Shown: positions 46,015-55,791 of the stretch, one piece after another
Layout: each line of letters opens with the position of its first letter
Numbering within the stretch: position 1 is the first letter of the stretch
Origin: an uncultured bacterium
GTDB taxonomy: Bacteria; Actinomycetota; Coriobacteriia; Coriobacteriales; Eggerthellaceae
Reading direction: 5' to 3'
Length of the DNA: 64,000 nucleotides
Assembly: GCA_905215035.1 (NCBI GenBank)
Contig: CAJMOJ010000002.1
Location: 5,117-69,116 of the forward strand
The notes under the pieces: generated by a model
Told to the model about the DNA's origin: nothing
Seen by the model: only the letters and a program-made list of their open reading frames with translations
Databases searched by the model: none
Program-made: the position numbers and the translations under genes

Positions 46015-47793
46015 CTACAGCCGATATGTCCCATAGCGATCGGTTACTCCTTCAAGCGGGAGCGCAATTTCAAGCAAACTTATACCAGGGTGCGCATAGC
46101 TTTTTTCAAGCGCCCCATAACATTCAGCTGCTGAGCCTACTCGCGTATAATCAAGCGCAAAGGTATGCGCAGCAGCCTCAAAATTAGTAGCATGAGGTGT
46201 TAAAAACAAACGTTCAAAATATGCTTCATCTGATTTTTGTGGAAGCATGTCAAAAATTGCTCCCCCCTGATTATTTAAAAGCACAATTGTCACTTGCACC
46301 GGCTTTGCTTCTGCGCAGACGCTGCGCCGCTCAAACTCTGCTTGAAGTGCAAGAGCATTCAAATCATGTAAGAGCGACAAATCTCCAATAACAAGAGTTG
46401 TATGATCAAACGCTTGCGCTGCACCCAGTGCAGAACTCACTGTCCCATCGATGCCATTGAGACCGCGGTTTGCCAATAAGGTTATTTGCTTATCATCGCG
46501 ACCGGTATAGAACATATCAAAAGCACGAATTGTCATTGAATTTGCGCTGAAAATAAGCGAATCTGCGGGTGCAGCATCAAGAATTGCCCTGATGTAGGTT
46601 CCCTCAAAATCAGCGGCTCCCGTAGTCCGCACCGCATCAAGTTTTTCTTGCGCTTGGATCTGACGCAAGGACCACGCATGGAGTGCTTCACCACGATGAG
46701 ATCCCTGAGGAGAATCAGGCAAAGATGCAGTGTCTAAGAGCGATGAGACAAACGAGGCTGGCGTCACGGGAATAAACACAGCCGTCTGCGCGTTGAAATC
46801 GCGCGTCGCAAAAGGATCAACCACTATTTGCGGATGCGCATGCTCTTCCAAATACCGCGTCACTGACTTTGATACGGGATATCGTCCAAATCTAATAACC
46901 GTATCAAAATCAGGAAGCGTGCCACCTGCAAACAGCGTATCAGCCGTCGTAATGACTGAAGGATGGCTGTAGGAGCGCAGATTTGAAAGAGGATCAGCAA
47001 TCAGTGGCGCATCAAGATATTCTGCTAACGCAAACAAACATGCTGCTTCAATATCTTGTTCTTCAGGAGAGATATGTTCAGAAAATGTCTTTTCACCGCA
47101 AAGAATAAGAGGGTGTCTTGTAGCAAGCCAATCGATTAGCTCACGCGCCTGCTCCTCTTCAAGCTCAGGATGTGCCGAGCAAAGTGGTGGCAGTGGTGTT
47201 GTGATGCGCCCTATACTAAAAAGCTCTTCCACTAACAGGTCAGGTTTTAGTGGCTCATCAAAAGGAAAATTCACATGAGCCGGCCCTCGTGAAACTCCTG
47301 ATGCGCCAACCGCAATACAAACTTCGCGTGCAATTTGACGTGCGTAGGCAATGTGCTCAACGTCAGCATCTGGTTCAGGCATGTTCCAAAATCCTTGAAC
47401 ATGATCAGAAAATGTCTTTAGCTGATCAAACGTTTGCGGTGCACCTAATTGTTGTAATCGTGTTGGTCGGTCACCCGACAACACAATAAGGGGGATACGC
47501 GATGACTCTGCCTCAACAACAGCAGGGTAATAATTGGCAAGTGCGGTTCCTGAGGTACAAATAACTGCGACAGGTTTTTGTTTTGCACGTGCTAGGCCAA
47601 GCGCAAAAAATGCAGCCCCACGCTCATCAATATCAACATACAGTGACATATCAGAAGCATGCGCCACCATAGCAAGTGCTGTTGAACGAGACCCCGGACT
47701 CACTACGACATCTTCAACGCCACATCGCATAAGTTCATCAAAAAAAGCAGACACATACAGCGCTGTTGCTTGGGCATGGCTCCTTTGTGTCAT
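46015..47793 (-). CDS. menD: MenD, SEPHCHC synthase
   Basis: A 592-residue thiamine-diphosphate enzyme. N-terminus: VVVSPGSRSTALAMVA and DERGAAFFALGLARAKQKP, with the catalytic Glu in DERGAAFF. The C-terminal PP domain has NRGLNGIDGTVSSALGAA and VIGDLSLLHDLNALA, the ThDP/Mg2+ motif of MenD. It adds the 2-oxoglutarate-derived succinic semialdehyde to isochorismate to give SEPHCHC. Length is normal (550-590). It is transcribed after menF with about 140 bases between and before menH-menB. Confidence 0.95.
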   Translation of the reverse strand: MTQRSHAQATALYVSAFFDELMRCGVEDVVVSPGSRSTALAMVAHASDMSLYVDIDERGAAFFALGLARAKQKPVAVICTSGTALANYYPAVVEAESSRIPLIVLSGDRPTRLQQLGAPQTFDQLKTFSDHVQGFWNMPEPDADVEHIAYARQIAREVCIAVGASGVSRGPAHVNFPFDEPLKPDLLVEELFSIGRITTPLPPLCSAHPELEEEQARELIDWLATRHPLILCGEKTFSEHISPEEQDIEAACLFALAEYLDAPLIADPLSNLRSYSHPSVITTADTLFAGGTLPDFDTVIRFGRYPVSKSVTRYLEEHAHPQIVVDPFATRDFNAQTAVFIPVTPASFVSSLLDTASLPDSPQGSHRGEALHAWSLRQIQAQEKLDAVRTTGAADFEGTYIRAILDAAPADSLIFSANSMTIRAFDMFYTGRDDKQITLLANRGLNGIDGTVSSALGAAQAFDHTTLVIGDLSLLHDLNALALQAEFERRSVCAEAKPVQVTIVLLNNQGGAIFDMLPQKSDEAYFERLFLTPHATNFEAAAHTFALDYTRVGSAAECYGALEKSYAHPGISLLEIALPLEGVTDRYGTYRL

Positions 47794-47934
47794 AACTACG
47801 ATCCTCTTTCCGTATCCTTTTATATTTCACGCCATACATCGTGTTCCTGACGGTGCTTTAACAACGTCCTTAACAACATCTATAAAATCTCCGCAGCTAC
47901 TTCAGAACTTACGAATCAAACGTAGGGTTTCTCT

Positions 47935-49185
47935 TTACTGGCCTGAAAACGCTGTCAATATCGTTTGGAGCTTCAGATTAGTTTCTTCATATTCGTCACG
48001 GGCACAGGATCCGTCAATAACACCGCACCCTGCATAGATCCAACCGCGTTCACCATCAAAGACGCCACTTCTAATAGCAACAACAAAAGATCCATCGCCT
48101 GATCCATCAATAAATCCAACTGCTCCACCAAAAAAGCCACGATTATACGACTCGACTTCTCGCAAGCACTTGAGCGCTTCCCCCACAGGAGCGCCAGCGA
48201 GCGCGGGAGTAGGATGCAGTTGTGATACGAGTGAAGGAAGCGTACGCCCGCTCATAATGCGCGCATGTACGGGCGTCATCAAGTGTTGCAACTGGCGCAA
48301 TTCCACCACACATGGATTTTTAGGGATGTCCACGTCATAGCAATTTCGTCCAAACACTTCTCGCATAAAATGAACCACGTATTCGTGTTCACACCGATTT
48401 TTTGGATCCGCCATAAGCTGCTCTGCCAAAAGAAATGTTGTTTCAGCCGTATTGCCAGCAGCAGTTGTGCCAGCAAGACACATACTCTCAACCGCTGATC
48501 CTTGTTTTTCCACTAACAACTCTGGTGTGCATCCGCAGAAAAATACATCCCCGTAGCGATACATAAACACCGTTCCCTGTGCTGACCCATCAATCAAATT
48601 AATCAACACATCTTTAGACGAAAACGGTTCATGCGCTACCACTTCAACACGACGCGAAGGAACAATTTTGTCGATGCGTCCCGAGTGAATTGCCGCAAGC
48701 GACTTTTCAATCAGCGTCTCCCAATCAGAAAATTCATCATCGATTCGATCAAAAGCAATCGATTGTTGCTGCCTGGGCTGCGCTTCTTGAGCATGACGAC
48801 AAAACCGCGCAACGCGCCCTTCATAAACAGGTCCCAAACTATTTACTTGAAGATAGACCCCTGTCTCATCTTCTAACAGCACCAACTCTGGAAGCATAAA
48901 ACGCAAGTTTGGGAAAGCCTGCATCATCTCATCAGCAGGCTTAGGATTATCTGCATCAAAACGAGAAAAGGAGAAGAATACGGGTGGTTTTTCAATTGCT
49001 CCCTGCAAAACCTGGTCAGCATCATTCAAGGACGTTAACGCAATGCAGCGACCAAGGCCCATCGCACGTCGTGGTTTCTGTTTATCGTAATAAACGAACT
49101 GATCCGTAAAACCTTTTTGGAGTGTGCAAAACGCATCCACTATATCTGCCTGCAAAGCAACGGTATGTGAAAAGACTTTAGTCAT
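47935..49185 (-). CDS. menF: MenF-type isochorismate synthase
   Basis: A 416-residue chorismate-binding enzyme. Visible motifs are SGRIDKIVPSRRVEVVA, CTPELLVEKQGSAVESMCLAGT, EHEYVVHFMREVFG, LRQLQHLMTPVHARI, LHPTPALAGAPVGEAL, and YAGCGVIDGS near the C-terminus, all typical of isochorismate/salicylate synthases including the LHPTPA(V/L)(A/C)G loop. It converts chorismate to isochorismate, the entry to menaquinone. It leads the men cluster in transcription order (F, D, H-B, E-C). An ATG with GGATGG upstream begins the protein. Confidence 0.94.
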   Translation of the reverse strand: MTKVFSHTVALQADIVDAFCTLQKGFTDQFVYYDKQKPRRAMGLGRCIALTSLNDADQVLQGAIEKPPVFFSFSRFDADNPKPADEMMQAFPNLRFMLPELVLLEDETGVYLQVNSLGPVYEGRVARFCRHAQEAQPRQQQSIAFDRIDDEFSDWETLIEKSLAAIHSGRIDKIVPSRRVEVVAHEPFSSKDVLINLIDGSAQGTVFMYRYGDVFFCGCTPELLVEKQGSAVESMCLAGTTAAGNTAETTFLLAEQLMADPKNRCEHEYVVHFMREVFGRNCYDVDIPKNPCVVELRQLQHLMTPVHARIMSGRTLPSLVSQLHPTPALAGAPVGEALKCLREVESYNRGFFGGAVGFIDGSGDGSFVVAIRSGVFDGERGWIYAGCGVIDGSCARDEYEETNLKLQTILTAFSGQ

Positions 49186-49301
49186 AGCGTCTCATACCAT
49201 CCTTACTGTGCAACCAGCGCCTACTATCTTGATGTTCGTATTACTACTTACCACTCGAATAGCAAGCGCGCCACTCATATACCTACGATCCGTACCGTTA
49301 C

Positions 49302-50243
49302 TTACGAAAGCAACTTAGACTGATCCCAAAGCGCTTGAAGCTCTTCTGTGGAAAGGTCTTCAATACGACATCCCATACCGTAAGCAACACCCTCCATGAA
49401 GGCCCAGCGCGTACGGAATTTTTTACAGGTTGCCCGCAACGCACTTTCTGCGTCAATCCCCATTTTGCGCCCTACATTTACTAGACTAAAAAGTACATCT
49501 CCAAGCTCAAGCTCAACATCGTGCGCATCGGTCGAATTTTGTTCCACCTTACCCTTTGTATCTTTAGGTGCACGTGCATAGGCTTCTTTAAGCTCTTGAA
49601 TTTCTTCAGCAACTTGCTCCCACACTGCATCAAGCGTTTCCCATTCAAACCCAGCAGAAACCGCTTTGCGCGAAATCTTTTGTGCCTGCATAAGAGCTGG
49701 AAATGACGTAGGAACGCTCGCGAGAAGTCCCGCGGGCTCAGTTGCATCTAGCGAGGAACTCGATGCGTCTTGTTTAGCGCGCTCGTCATTGAGTTTGACC
49801 TGATCCCAAAGAGCCAACACTTCACTTGCATTTGCTGCTTGCGCATCGCCAAATACATGAGGATGACGATGAATCATTTTGGCATTAACATCGCGTACCA
49901 CATCAGTAATGGTGAACTCATGAGCATCTGCTGCAATTTGGGATTGCAGCACAACCTGCAAAAGCACATCGCCCAACTCTTCACGTAAATGATCCCAATT
50001 GGAAGCTTCGATGGTATCAAGAGCCTCGTACGCCTCTTCAATCATATTTTTGGCAATGCTTTGATGAGTTTGCTCTCTATCCCAGGGGCATCCGTGCGGC
50101 GCGCGCAGCGTTGCAATGGTATCAACAAATTCGCCAAATGCTGGGGCAGCACTTTCTGCGTACGAACATCCTTGCTCTTCATGTGCGTGCGCGTCTAATG
50201 GTTGTACGTTTGGCTCTGTTGCACTCATAGTGATCGTATCCAT
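49302..50243 (-). CDS. mazG: MazG-type nucleoside triphosphate pyrophosphohydrolase
   Basis: A 313-residue protein with two MazG domains: the first at about residues 35-160 (LRAPHGCPWDREQTHQSIAKN, EEAYEALD, REELGDVLLQVV with the EExxE...ExxD metal motif) and the second at about 200-300 (EEIQELKEAY, ELELGDVLFSLVNVGR). It hydrolyses non-canonical or damaged NTPs to NMP and pyrophosphate. Length is slightly above the 260-270 of E. coli MazG because of a Ser/Ala-rich linker. It precedes menF in the same orientation. Confidence 0.93.
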   Translation of the reverse strand: MDTITMSATEPNVQPLDAHAHEEQGCSYAESAAPAFGEFVDTIATLRAPHGCPWDREQTHQSIAKNMIEEAYEALDTIEASNWDHLREELGDVLLQVVLQSQIAADAHEFTITDVVRDVNAKMIHRHPHVFGDAQAANASEVLALWDQVKLNDERAKQDASSSSLDATEPAGLLASVPTSFPALMQAQKISRKAVSAGFEWETLDAVWEQVAEEIQELKEAYARAPKDTKGKVEQNSTDAHDVELELGDVLFSLVNVGRKMGIDAESALRATCKKFRTRWAFMEGVAYGMGCRIEDLSTEELQALWDQSKLLS

Positions 50244-50260
50244 GACTACTACACTGTCAA

Positions 50261-50530
50261 TTAGATCTTGTACATGAATTGGAATACATCCTCACGCTGA
50301 ATAATAACTTGGACACCCAGGCTCTCTCCCGCCAATGTCAAGGCTTCCTGTACCGCATTAAAATCAGCAATCTCAGGATTTAAGCGCACTAACATGGTCA
50401 TTGAAAAGATATCATCAAGAATAGTTTGAGAAATATCATCAATATTGGCGCCCTTTTCTGCTAATACCCCTGATATCGCAGCAACAATACCTGCTCTATC
50501 TTTTCCCAAAACAGAAATTACGCAACGCAT
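50261..50530 (-). CDS. ACT-domain protein (UPF0237 type)
   Basis: An 89-residue ACT domain: MRCVISVLGKDRAGIVAAIS, GVLAEKGANIDDISQTI, IFSMTMLVRL, then a short C-terminal extension. It matches the UPF0237 single-ACT group, presumed small-molecule-binding regulators. The ATG at 50530 has AAAGGAAAGGA upstream and the family starts here; a 39-residue longer frame overlaps the folE gene and is rejected. It follows folE with a 22-base gap in the same orientation. Confidence 0.9.
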   Translation of the reverse strand: MRCVISVLGKDRAGIVAAISGVLAEKGANIDDISQTILDDIFSMTMLVRLNPEIADFNAVQEALTLAGESLGVQVIIQREDVFQFMYKI

Positions 50531-50552
50531 AGTAGATTTCCTTTCCTTTGTT

Positions 50553-51128
50553 TTACTTGTTGTTGAGCAACAAAGAAAGCGCCTCTGCCTTAGTTGCTGC
50601 ATTCTTTCTAAATACTCCCCGGGTGGCGCTTGTTGTAGTTTTGGCACCCGCTTTTTTCACCCCGCGCATAGACATACAGAGATGCTCTGCCTCCATGACT
50701 ACTAACACCCCTTGCGGATTTAATTCTTGCACCAAGGTGTCAGCCACTTGAGACGTTAATCGCTCTTGCACCTGAGGACGACGAGCAAATACATCAACTA
50801 AGCGTGCCAATTTAGAGATTCCACAAATACGTCCATCGCTTGCTGGAATATAGGCAACATGAGCCTTACCAAAAAAAGGAGCTAAGTGATGTTCACACAA
50901 GGAATAAAACGGGATGTCATGTACGATAACAAGCTCTTCATGATGCTCATCAAAAGTTGTCTCAAAATGCACGGCGGGATCTTCATAAAGACCAGCACAA
51001 CACTCTTCATACATACGTGCAACACGCGCTGGTGTTTTTTGTAGTCCCTCTCGATCCGGGTCCTCTCCAATACCCTCTAAAATCAGGCGAACGCCTTCTT
51101 CTATTTTTTTAAGGTCCATAGCGCTCAT
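50553..51128 (-). CDS. folE: GTP cyclohydrolase I
   Basis: A 191-residue enzyme with all FolE motifs: [36 protein letters not shown] with the zinc ligands Cys 78 and His 81, [21 protein letters not shown], and [19 protein letters not shown] with the third zinc ligand. It converts GTP to dihydroneopterin triphosphate, the first step to folate. Length is normal. No other folate genes lie nearby. Confidence 0.96.
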   Translation of the reverse strand: MSAMDLKKIEEGVRLILEGIGEDPDREGLQKTPARVARMYEECCAGLYEDPAVHFETTFDEHHEELVIVHDIPFYSLCEHHLAPFFGKAHVAYIPASDGRICGISKLARLVDVFARRPQVQERLTSQVADTLVQELNPQGVLVVMEAEHLCMSMRGVKKAGAKTTTSATRGVFRKNAATKAEALSLLLNNK

Positions 51129-51134
51129 ACTTAC

Positions 51135-51235
51135 TTACAACTTTCTATTTCTCTTCGTCTGTCTCTCGTAGCTTTGCTTCTTGCAGCTCTACGTCTCGTA
51201 GTTTTGTTGTTTCCTGTAATTAACGTGTCTCTCCC
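51135..51235. repeat. Degenerate tandem repeat upstream of folE
   Basis: TCTCGTAGCTTTGCTTCTT and TCTCGTAGTTTTGTTGTTTC, about 31 bases apart, with shorter degenerate copies around them. One of the set of intergenic tandem repeats. Confidence 0.5.
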
Positions 51236-51288
51236 GCGCTGCTTCTCACCACGGTGGCATCACGCATAATTGCCCCATCTATACCATC

Positions 51289-52074
51289 CTAAACATCAAG
51301 CTCAAGAGAAATAGGACAGTGATCTGATCCCATAATTTCAGGCCAGATATGCGCCATAACCACTTTAGGGAACAACGCCTGCGAAACTAAAAAGTAGTCG
51401 ATACGCCATCCCGCGTTATTAGCGCGTGCATTAAAGCGATAGCTCCACCAGGTATAGCACCCGATCGTTTCAGGATGTAGTGCACGCCATGTATCAACAA
51501 ATCCCCCCTCAAGCAAATCAGTAAAATCCGCCCGCTCCTCATCAGAAAAACCGGGATTTCCTACATTAGTGAGGGGATTTTTGAGATCAATCTCTGTATG
51601 AGCAACATTAAAATCACCGCACATGACAACGGGCTTAGCGGCAAGTGTCTCACCATGAGGCCCCACACCCTGTTCAAGATTGAGGCAAAACTCTTTAAAC
51701 GCCTTATCCCATGCCATACGATGATCAAGACGCGCTAATTCATTTTGCGCGTTGGGAGTATAGACATTTACAAACCAAAATGCCTCAAATTCGAGCGCAA
51801 CTATGCGTCCTTCCGTATCAAGTTCAGGAATACCTACCGTATTAATCTGCGTACGTGCTGGCTGCTTTGAGAATACTGCGGTACCAGAATAACCTTTACG
51901 CTCAGCATAATTCCAATACTGATAATAACCGGGCAAATCAAGCTCAATCTGCCCGGCTTGCAATTTTGTTTCTTGTACTGCAAACACGTCAGCATCGAGC
52001 TCGGCAAAAATATCCATAAAGCCCTTTTTGACGCTTGCACGCAAGCCGTTAACATTCCAAGAAACTAATCGCAT
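51289..52074 (-). CDS. xth: Exodeoxyribonuclease III family AP endonuclease
   Basis: A 261-residue EEP-fold nuclease: MRLVSWNVNGLRASVKKGF, VFAVQETKLQ (catalytic Glu), YTPNAQNELARLDHR, CGDFNVAHTEIDLKNP, GWRIDYFLVS and MGSDHCPISLEL. These correspond to the metal-binding and catalytic Asp/Asn/His residues of XthA/ExoA. It cleaves abasic sites in base excision repair. Length matches the family. Confidence 0.95.
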   Translation of the reverse strand: MRLVSWNVNGLRASVKKGFMDIFAELDADVFAVQETKLQAGQIELDLPGYYQYWNYAERKGYSGTAVFSKQPARTQINTVGIPELDTEGRIVALEFEAFWFVNVYTPNAQNELARLDHRMAWDKAFKEFCLNLEQGVGPHGETLAAKPVVMCGDFNVAHTEIDLKNPLTNVGNPGFSDEERADFTDLLEGGFVDTWRALHPETIGCYTWWSYRFNARANNAGWRIDYFLVSQALFPKVVMAHIWPEIMGSDHCPISLELDV

Positions 52075-52124
52075 ACTTTGATAGACCTCTAAAGTAAATC
52101 CACGAAATTATGTTCAGATACGTC

Positions 52125-52688
52125 TTACTGCTTTTTCTTCTTTTTGCGATTGGACTGAAAGTATGCACGCTCTTTAGCGGGCTTTACTCGTTTCATATCA
52201 ACAAAAATACCCAGCATAAAGAATGCCCATGCCGCAAAGCCGCAAACCAATGCAATAGAAGGATTGCTATCAGGAATAGCAAAGTTGAAAATCAACATAA
52301 CCGCAGCAAGAATAAGACCAATAATCATGCATGCTGCCCAAACACGACGCCATTTATGGTATGCCGGCGTATCAGCCCTGAAAGCACGGATCGCATCACG
52401 CAATTCAAATTCCGCATTCTTTTCTGCATCACGCTCTGCGCGCGTTTTTTTCTTTTGCGCTGCGCGCTCTTGCGGCGTCATATTTTGTTGAGCCTTTTTC
52501 TTGCTCTTGCTTGTTTGCTCTTGTTTGCTTTTGCCGCCAAACATACCCTTCTTAGGCTTTGCCGATGGGTCAACCACATAAACCGAAGAAGCCGCTTTGT
52601 TCTTGGGCTTAGCTGATGCAGCGCTTTTGCGGGTATGTCCAACTGGTCCATTTTGCGTGCGTTCGTTCATAGCGTTGCGCATGGTCAT
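52125..52688 (-). CDS. Small basic membrane protein of unknown function
   Basis: A 187-residue protein. The first 110 residues are very rich in Lys, Ala, Ser and Gln and likely disordered. Two hydrophobic helices (about residues 120-140 and 146-166) follow, and the C-terminus is again lysine rich (SNRKKKKKQ). No family is recognised, though small basic two-helix proteins are common in Actinobacteria. AGGAG lies ten bases before the ATG. It lies between purC and the nuclease gene, same strand. Confidence 0.72.
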   Translation of the reverse strand: MTMRNAMNERTQNGPVGHTRKSAASAKPKNKAASSVYVVDPSAKPKKGMFGGKSKQEQTSKSKKKAQQNMTPQERAAQKKKTRAERDAEKNAEFELRDAIRAFRADTPAYHKWRRVWAACMIIGLILAAVMLIFNFAIPDSNPSIALVCGFAAWAFFMLGIFVDMKRVKPAKERAYFQSNRKKKKKQ

Positions 52689-52764
52689 AGTACAAATACT
52701 CCTATCGTATGAGATGAGGGGCTCTACGCGGGCTTAACTGTCTACCAACAAAGATACATCAGGC

Positions 52765-53637
52765 TTATTTCTCAAACGGCTTACCCGTAATAAGCTCATA
52801 GGCCTGAATATATTTCTCACTTGTTTTATCAATAACGTCCTGTGGTAAACGAGGAGGATTGCCTTGGCGATCCCAATTCTCATTGAGCCAATTGCGAACA
52901 AATTGCTTATCGAAAGAAGGTTGCTCCTTGCCTACTTCGTAGGTATCAACGGCCCAAAAACGAGATGAATCAGGAGTCAAAACCTCATCGCCCAAAATAA
53001 TCTTACCGTCAACAACACCAAACTCAAGCTTGGTATCAGCAATAATAATGCCACGCTCACGAGCATGATCTGCTGCAGTCTCGTAAATCTTGAGCGTAAG
53101 ATCCTTGATGGCTTGCGCATTGTCAGCGCCAATCAACGCAACCGTCTGATCAAAGCTGATGTTCTCATCATGATCCCCAATTTCAGCCTTAGTTGAAGGA
53201 GTGAAAAGCGTTTCAGGAAGCTTAGAGGAATTTACCAATCCCTCAGGAAGCGCAATGCCGCACAGGGAGCCAGTTGCTTGATAGTCCTTTAGACCAGAAC
53301 CAGTCAAATAGCCACGCACAATACACTCAACAGGGAACATTTCCGCTTTTTTGACCAACATAAAACGGCCACGCAAGTAATCTGCATAAGGTTGGAATTG
53401 CTCAGGAAGATCAGCCACATCGGCAGAAATGAGATGATTTTCTACAACATCTGAAAGAAGATCAAACCAAAACAAAGAAAGCTGCGTCAATACTTGCCCT
53501 TTGTAGGGGATCTCATCATCCAAAATATAATCGAATGCACTGATGCGATCCGTGGTAACTAATAAAAGCTTGTCACCCAAATCATAAATATCACGTACTT
53601 TACCTTGATAATCAGGCTTGATATCAATTCCTGCCAT
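52765..53637 (-). CDS. purC: SAICAR synthetase
   Basis: A 290-residue protein with PurC motifs: YQGKVRDIYDLGDKLLLVTTDRISAFDY, IPYKGQVLTQLSLFWF, ECIVRGYLTGSGLKDYQATG, DTKLEFG and PDSSRFW. It joins CAIR and aspartate in purine biosynthesis. Length is typical of the longer (yeast-like) type of about 290-300. It is transcribed upstream of the membrane protein gene. AAAGG precedes the ATG. Confidence 0.96.
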   Translation of the reverse strand: MAGIDIKPDYQGKVRDIYDLGDKLLLVTTDRISAFDYILDDEIPYKGQVLTQLSLFWFDLLSDVVENHLISADVADLPEQFQPYADYLRGRFMLVKKAEMFPVECIVRGYLTGSGLKDYQATGSLCGIALPEGLVNSSKLPETLFTPSTKAEIGDHDENISFDQTVALIGADNAQAIKDLTLKIYETAADHARERGIIIADTKLEFGVVDGKIILGDEVLTPDSSRFWAVDTYEVGKEQPSFDKQFVRNWLNENWDRQGNPPRLPQDVIDKTSEKYIQAYELITGKPFEK

Positions 53638-53942
53638 GAATGGACCTTTCTATGCTGTCACAAATTTTCAAGGCGTATGAACTCTCTCTATTGGGCGATC
53701 ATATGCCTTGCAAGGCGTAATTTACCACAAATATCTATTATGAATCACCGTTAGACACAATAGACCGAGATTTATCATGTTTTAGGGTCGCACGCCTTTT
53801 TTTGGCGTCGTTTGCCTGTCTATAAGAATGCTCTCATGAATGCTTTATCACATAAGCGGATAAACGTATCTGCAGCACTCGTCTAAACGACAGCACTTAC
53901 CTAAACGACGCTACATCATTTCAAGCGGTATAAGAGATATAT
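53638..53942. other. Gene-free spacer with hairpin and tandem repeat
   Basis: 305 bases without a gene. It holds a 5-bp stem around a T7 loop (ACGCC-TTTTTTT-GGCGT region near 53790) and two 18-bp tandem copies CAGCACTYRYCTAAACGA (53873-53890 and 53891-53908). It probably contains the purC promoter and the terminator of the kinase gene, but I cannot place them. Confidence 0.5.
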
Positions 53943-55652
53943 CTATGAATTTTTATTGCGCGTGCTATTACGAGAAGCAGTACGTGAGACACTCCATGAT
54001 CCTGTTTTAGAAGCATTTCGAGCGGCTGCTCGAGAACCTTTTCTATAACGATGAGACGATGTTGGCTCACGATACAGAGGAATATAGATCGTAAAGGTGG
54101 ATCCTACATTAGGCTTACCCTCAACATGCACCCAACCATTATGTCTATCAACAATCTCTTTTACCACCGAAAGCCCAATGCCAAGACCGCCCGAGTCGCG
54201 TGCACGTCCTTTATCAGCACGCCAAAAACGGGAGAACACCATTTTTGCCTCTTCAGGTGTAAGGCCAATACCCGTATCTTGAACACTAATCTGTCCCATA
54301 ATGTCGCCCTTTTTAACCGACACCGTAATAGTGCCTCCCTCAGGGGTGTAGCGCACTGCATTTGAAATCAAATTGGCCGTTGCTTGACGCAGCATATCCT
54401 TGTTACCTAATACATAAACATGTGGGTCGTGGTTAAAAATCAGGTGCAGACCAGCGTCTTCAACATATTGCTCATGTGTGGCGATGATTGTCTCGAGCAG
54501 TTCTGAAACATCAACCTTAGTGAGCTCAACTGGATTAGAACGATTTTCCAAACGAGAAAGCTTGAGAAGCCCATTTACCAAACGCGACAAGCGGCGAATC
54601 TCTGAGTTAAGTGTTTCCAATCGCTCCTCATCAGGCTCAAAAACCCCATCGATCATAGCCTCTACAGTCGATTGAATTGCCATAAGCGGCGTGCGCAACT
54701 CATGCGCAACATCAGTTACCAAACGGCGCTCAAGCTGACGATTGGCCTCGATGGAATCTGCCATTGAGTCAAACGTTTTACCTAAGCGGGCAACCTCGTC
54801 AGTTCCTTCAACATGCGCACGAGCCTGATAATTGCCTTCTTTGATCTCATTTGCTGCATCAGCAATTTTATTAATAGGACGAACCAAAGCCCGAGCAAAG
54901 AAAAATCCAACAATGATGGCGATTATGACCGCTGCGATTGATGCATATACAACCGCGCTATATGATTCTGTTCTGAACGCCTCATCTGCCTGCGTTAAAA
55001 GTGTATTTGAACCATACACTCGGATATAGACTGTTCCAATCTGATCTGAACCGACCATGATAGGAGCACTGGCCGAGTTTTGGGCAGAAGGGCGCGCCTG
55101 AAATGGTGGATCTCCTAAGTTACGTGCAGTGTCGTCATAGAGTACGACTCCCTGATTATTAACGACTTGGATCGAGACCGCTTCATTAACCGCGCTTGCA
55201 GCAGCGGCAGCAGCAAGCGTACCAGAATACCAATCGCCTTGAAACGATACATAGTTTTCTGCAATCGAGTTTGCTGTTGCATTGGCCAAACGTTGCATGT
55301 TTTCACGCGTGTAATTCTGAAAGTGGTCGCCCCATACAAACGAAAGAACACCCACCTCAATAATGAGCGTCATAATTGCCACAGCCGCAAACGCAAAAGC
55401 AACTTTCACCGTATATGAACGTCGAGAAGCACGTTCACGTAAGGAAACATTTGGCTTGTGCGATGGTGCATCTTGATAAGAAGATGGTGGCACGCCATCA
55501 GCTATACCACCATCATGAACAGAAGCAGAGGCAGAGGTATCGCCCTCTTGCGTACTTCCTTGAGCAGGAACATACGCAGAAGCGTCACTATACTTTTTTG
55601 ATTCTTCTGCTTCTTGGGTGTTTGATGTTGTATGTGTTGTTATATCAGCCAT
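53943..55652 (-). CDS. Sensor histidine kinase of the OmpR-partner type
   Basis: A 569-residue membrane kinase. A Ser/Thr/Ala-rich cytoplasmic N-terminus of about 70 residues precedes helix 1 (about 78-100). An external domain of about 100 residues (YDDTARNLGDPPFQARPSAQ region) is followed by helix 2 (about 220-240), a HAMP domain (RALVRPINKIADAANEIKEG), HisKA with DVAHELRTPL (His about 319), and HATPase (NLISNAVRYTPEG, QDTGIGLTPEEA, GLGIGLSVVKE). The C-terminus is a basic Ser/Arg/Asn repeat-like tail. It follows the response regulator gene on the same strand, so the two form a two-component system. Signal unknown. Confidence 0.94.
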   Translation of the reverse strand: MADITTHTTSNTQEAEESKKYSDASAYVPAQGSTQEGDTSASASVHDGGIADGVPPSSYQDAPSHKPNVSLRERASRRSYTVKVAFAFAAVAIMTLIIEVGVLSFVWGDHFQNYTRENMQRLANATANSIAENYVSFQGDWYSGTLAAAAAASAVNEAVSIQVVNNQGVVLYDDTARNLGDPPFQARPSAQNSASAPIMVGSDQIGTVYIRVYGSNTLLTQADEAFRTESYSAVVYASIAAVIIAIIVGFFFARALVRPINKIADAANEIKEGNYQARAHVEGTDEVARLGKTFDSMADSIEANRQLERRLVTDVAHELRTPLMAIQSTVEAMIDGVFEPDEERLETLNSEIRRLSRLVNGLLKLSRLENRSNPVELTKVDVSELLETIIATHEQYVEDAGLHLIFNHDPHVYVLGNKDMLRQATANLISNAVRYTPEGGTITVSVKKGDIMGQISVQDTGIGLTPEEAKMVFSRFWRADKGRARDSGGLGIGLSVVKEIVDRHNGWVHVEGKPNVGSTFTIYIPLYREPTSSHRYRKGSRAAARNASKTGSWSVSRTASRNSTRNKNS

Positions 55653-55700
55653 GCCACCTTAAAAAACTACGTTCAAAAACAGTTCTAACGCTCTAACCTA

Positions 55701-55775
55701 TCTGGTTATGTACCTGGTTATGTACCTGGTTATTTTTGCCGGATTGTTTTTGCTAAGTTGTTTTTATTGAGCCAT
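55701..55775. repeat. Three 12-bp copies followed by 15-bp copies between regulator and kinase genes
   Basis: YCTGGTTATGTA occurs at 55701, 55713 and (partly) 55725. It is followed by about three degenerate 15-bp units (GGATTGTTTTTGCTA, AGTTGTTTTTATTGA). This fills the spacer between the regulator stop and the kinase start. Confidence 0.75.
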
Positions 55776-55791
55776 TTTTTGTCCCATTTTT

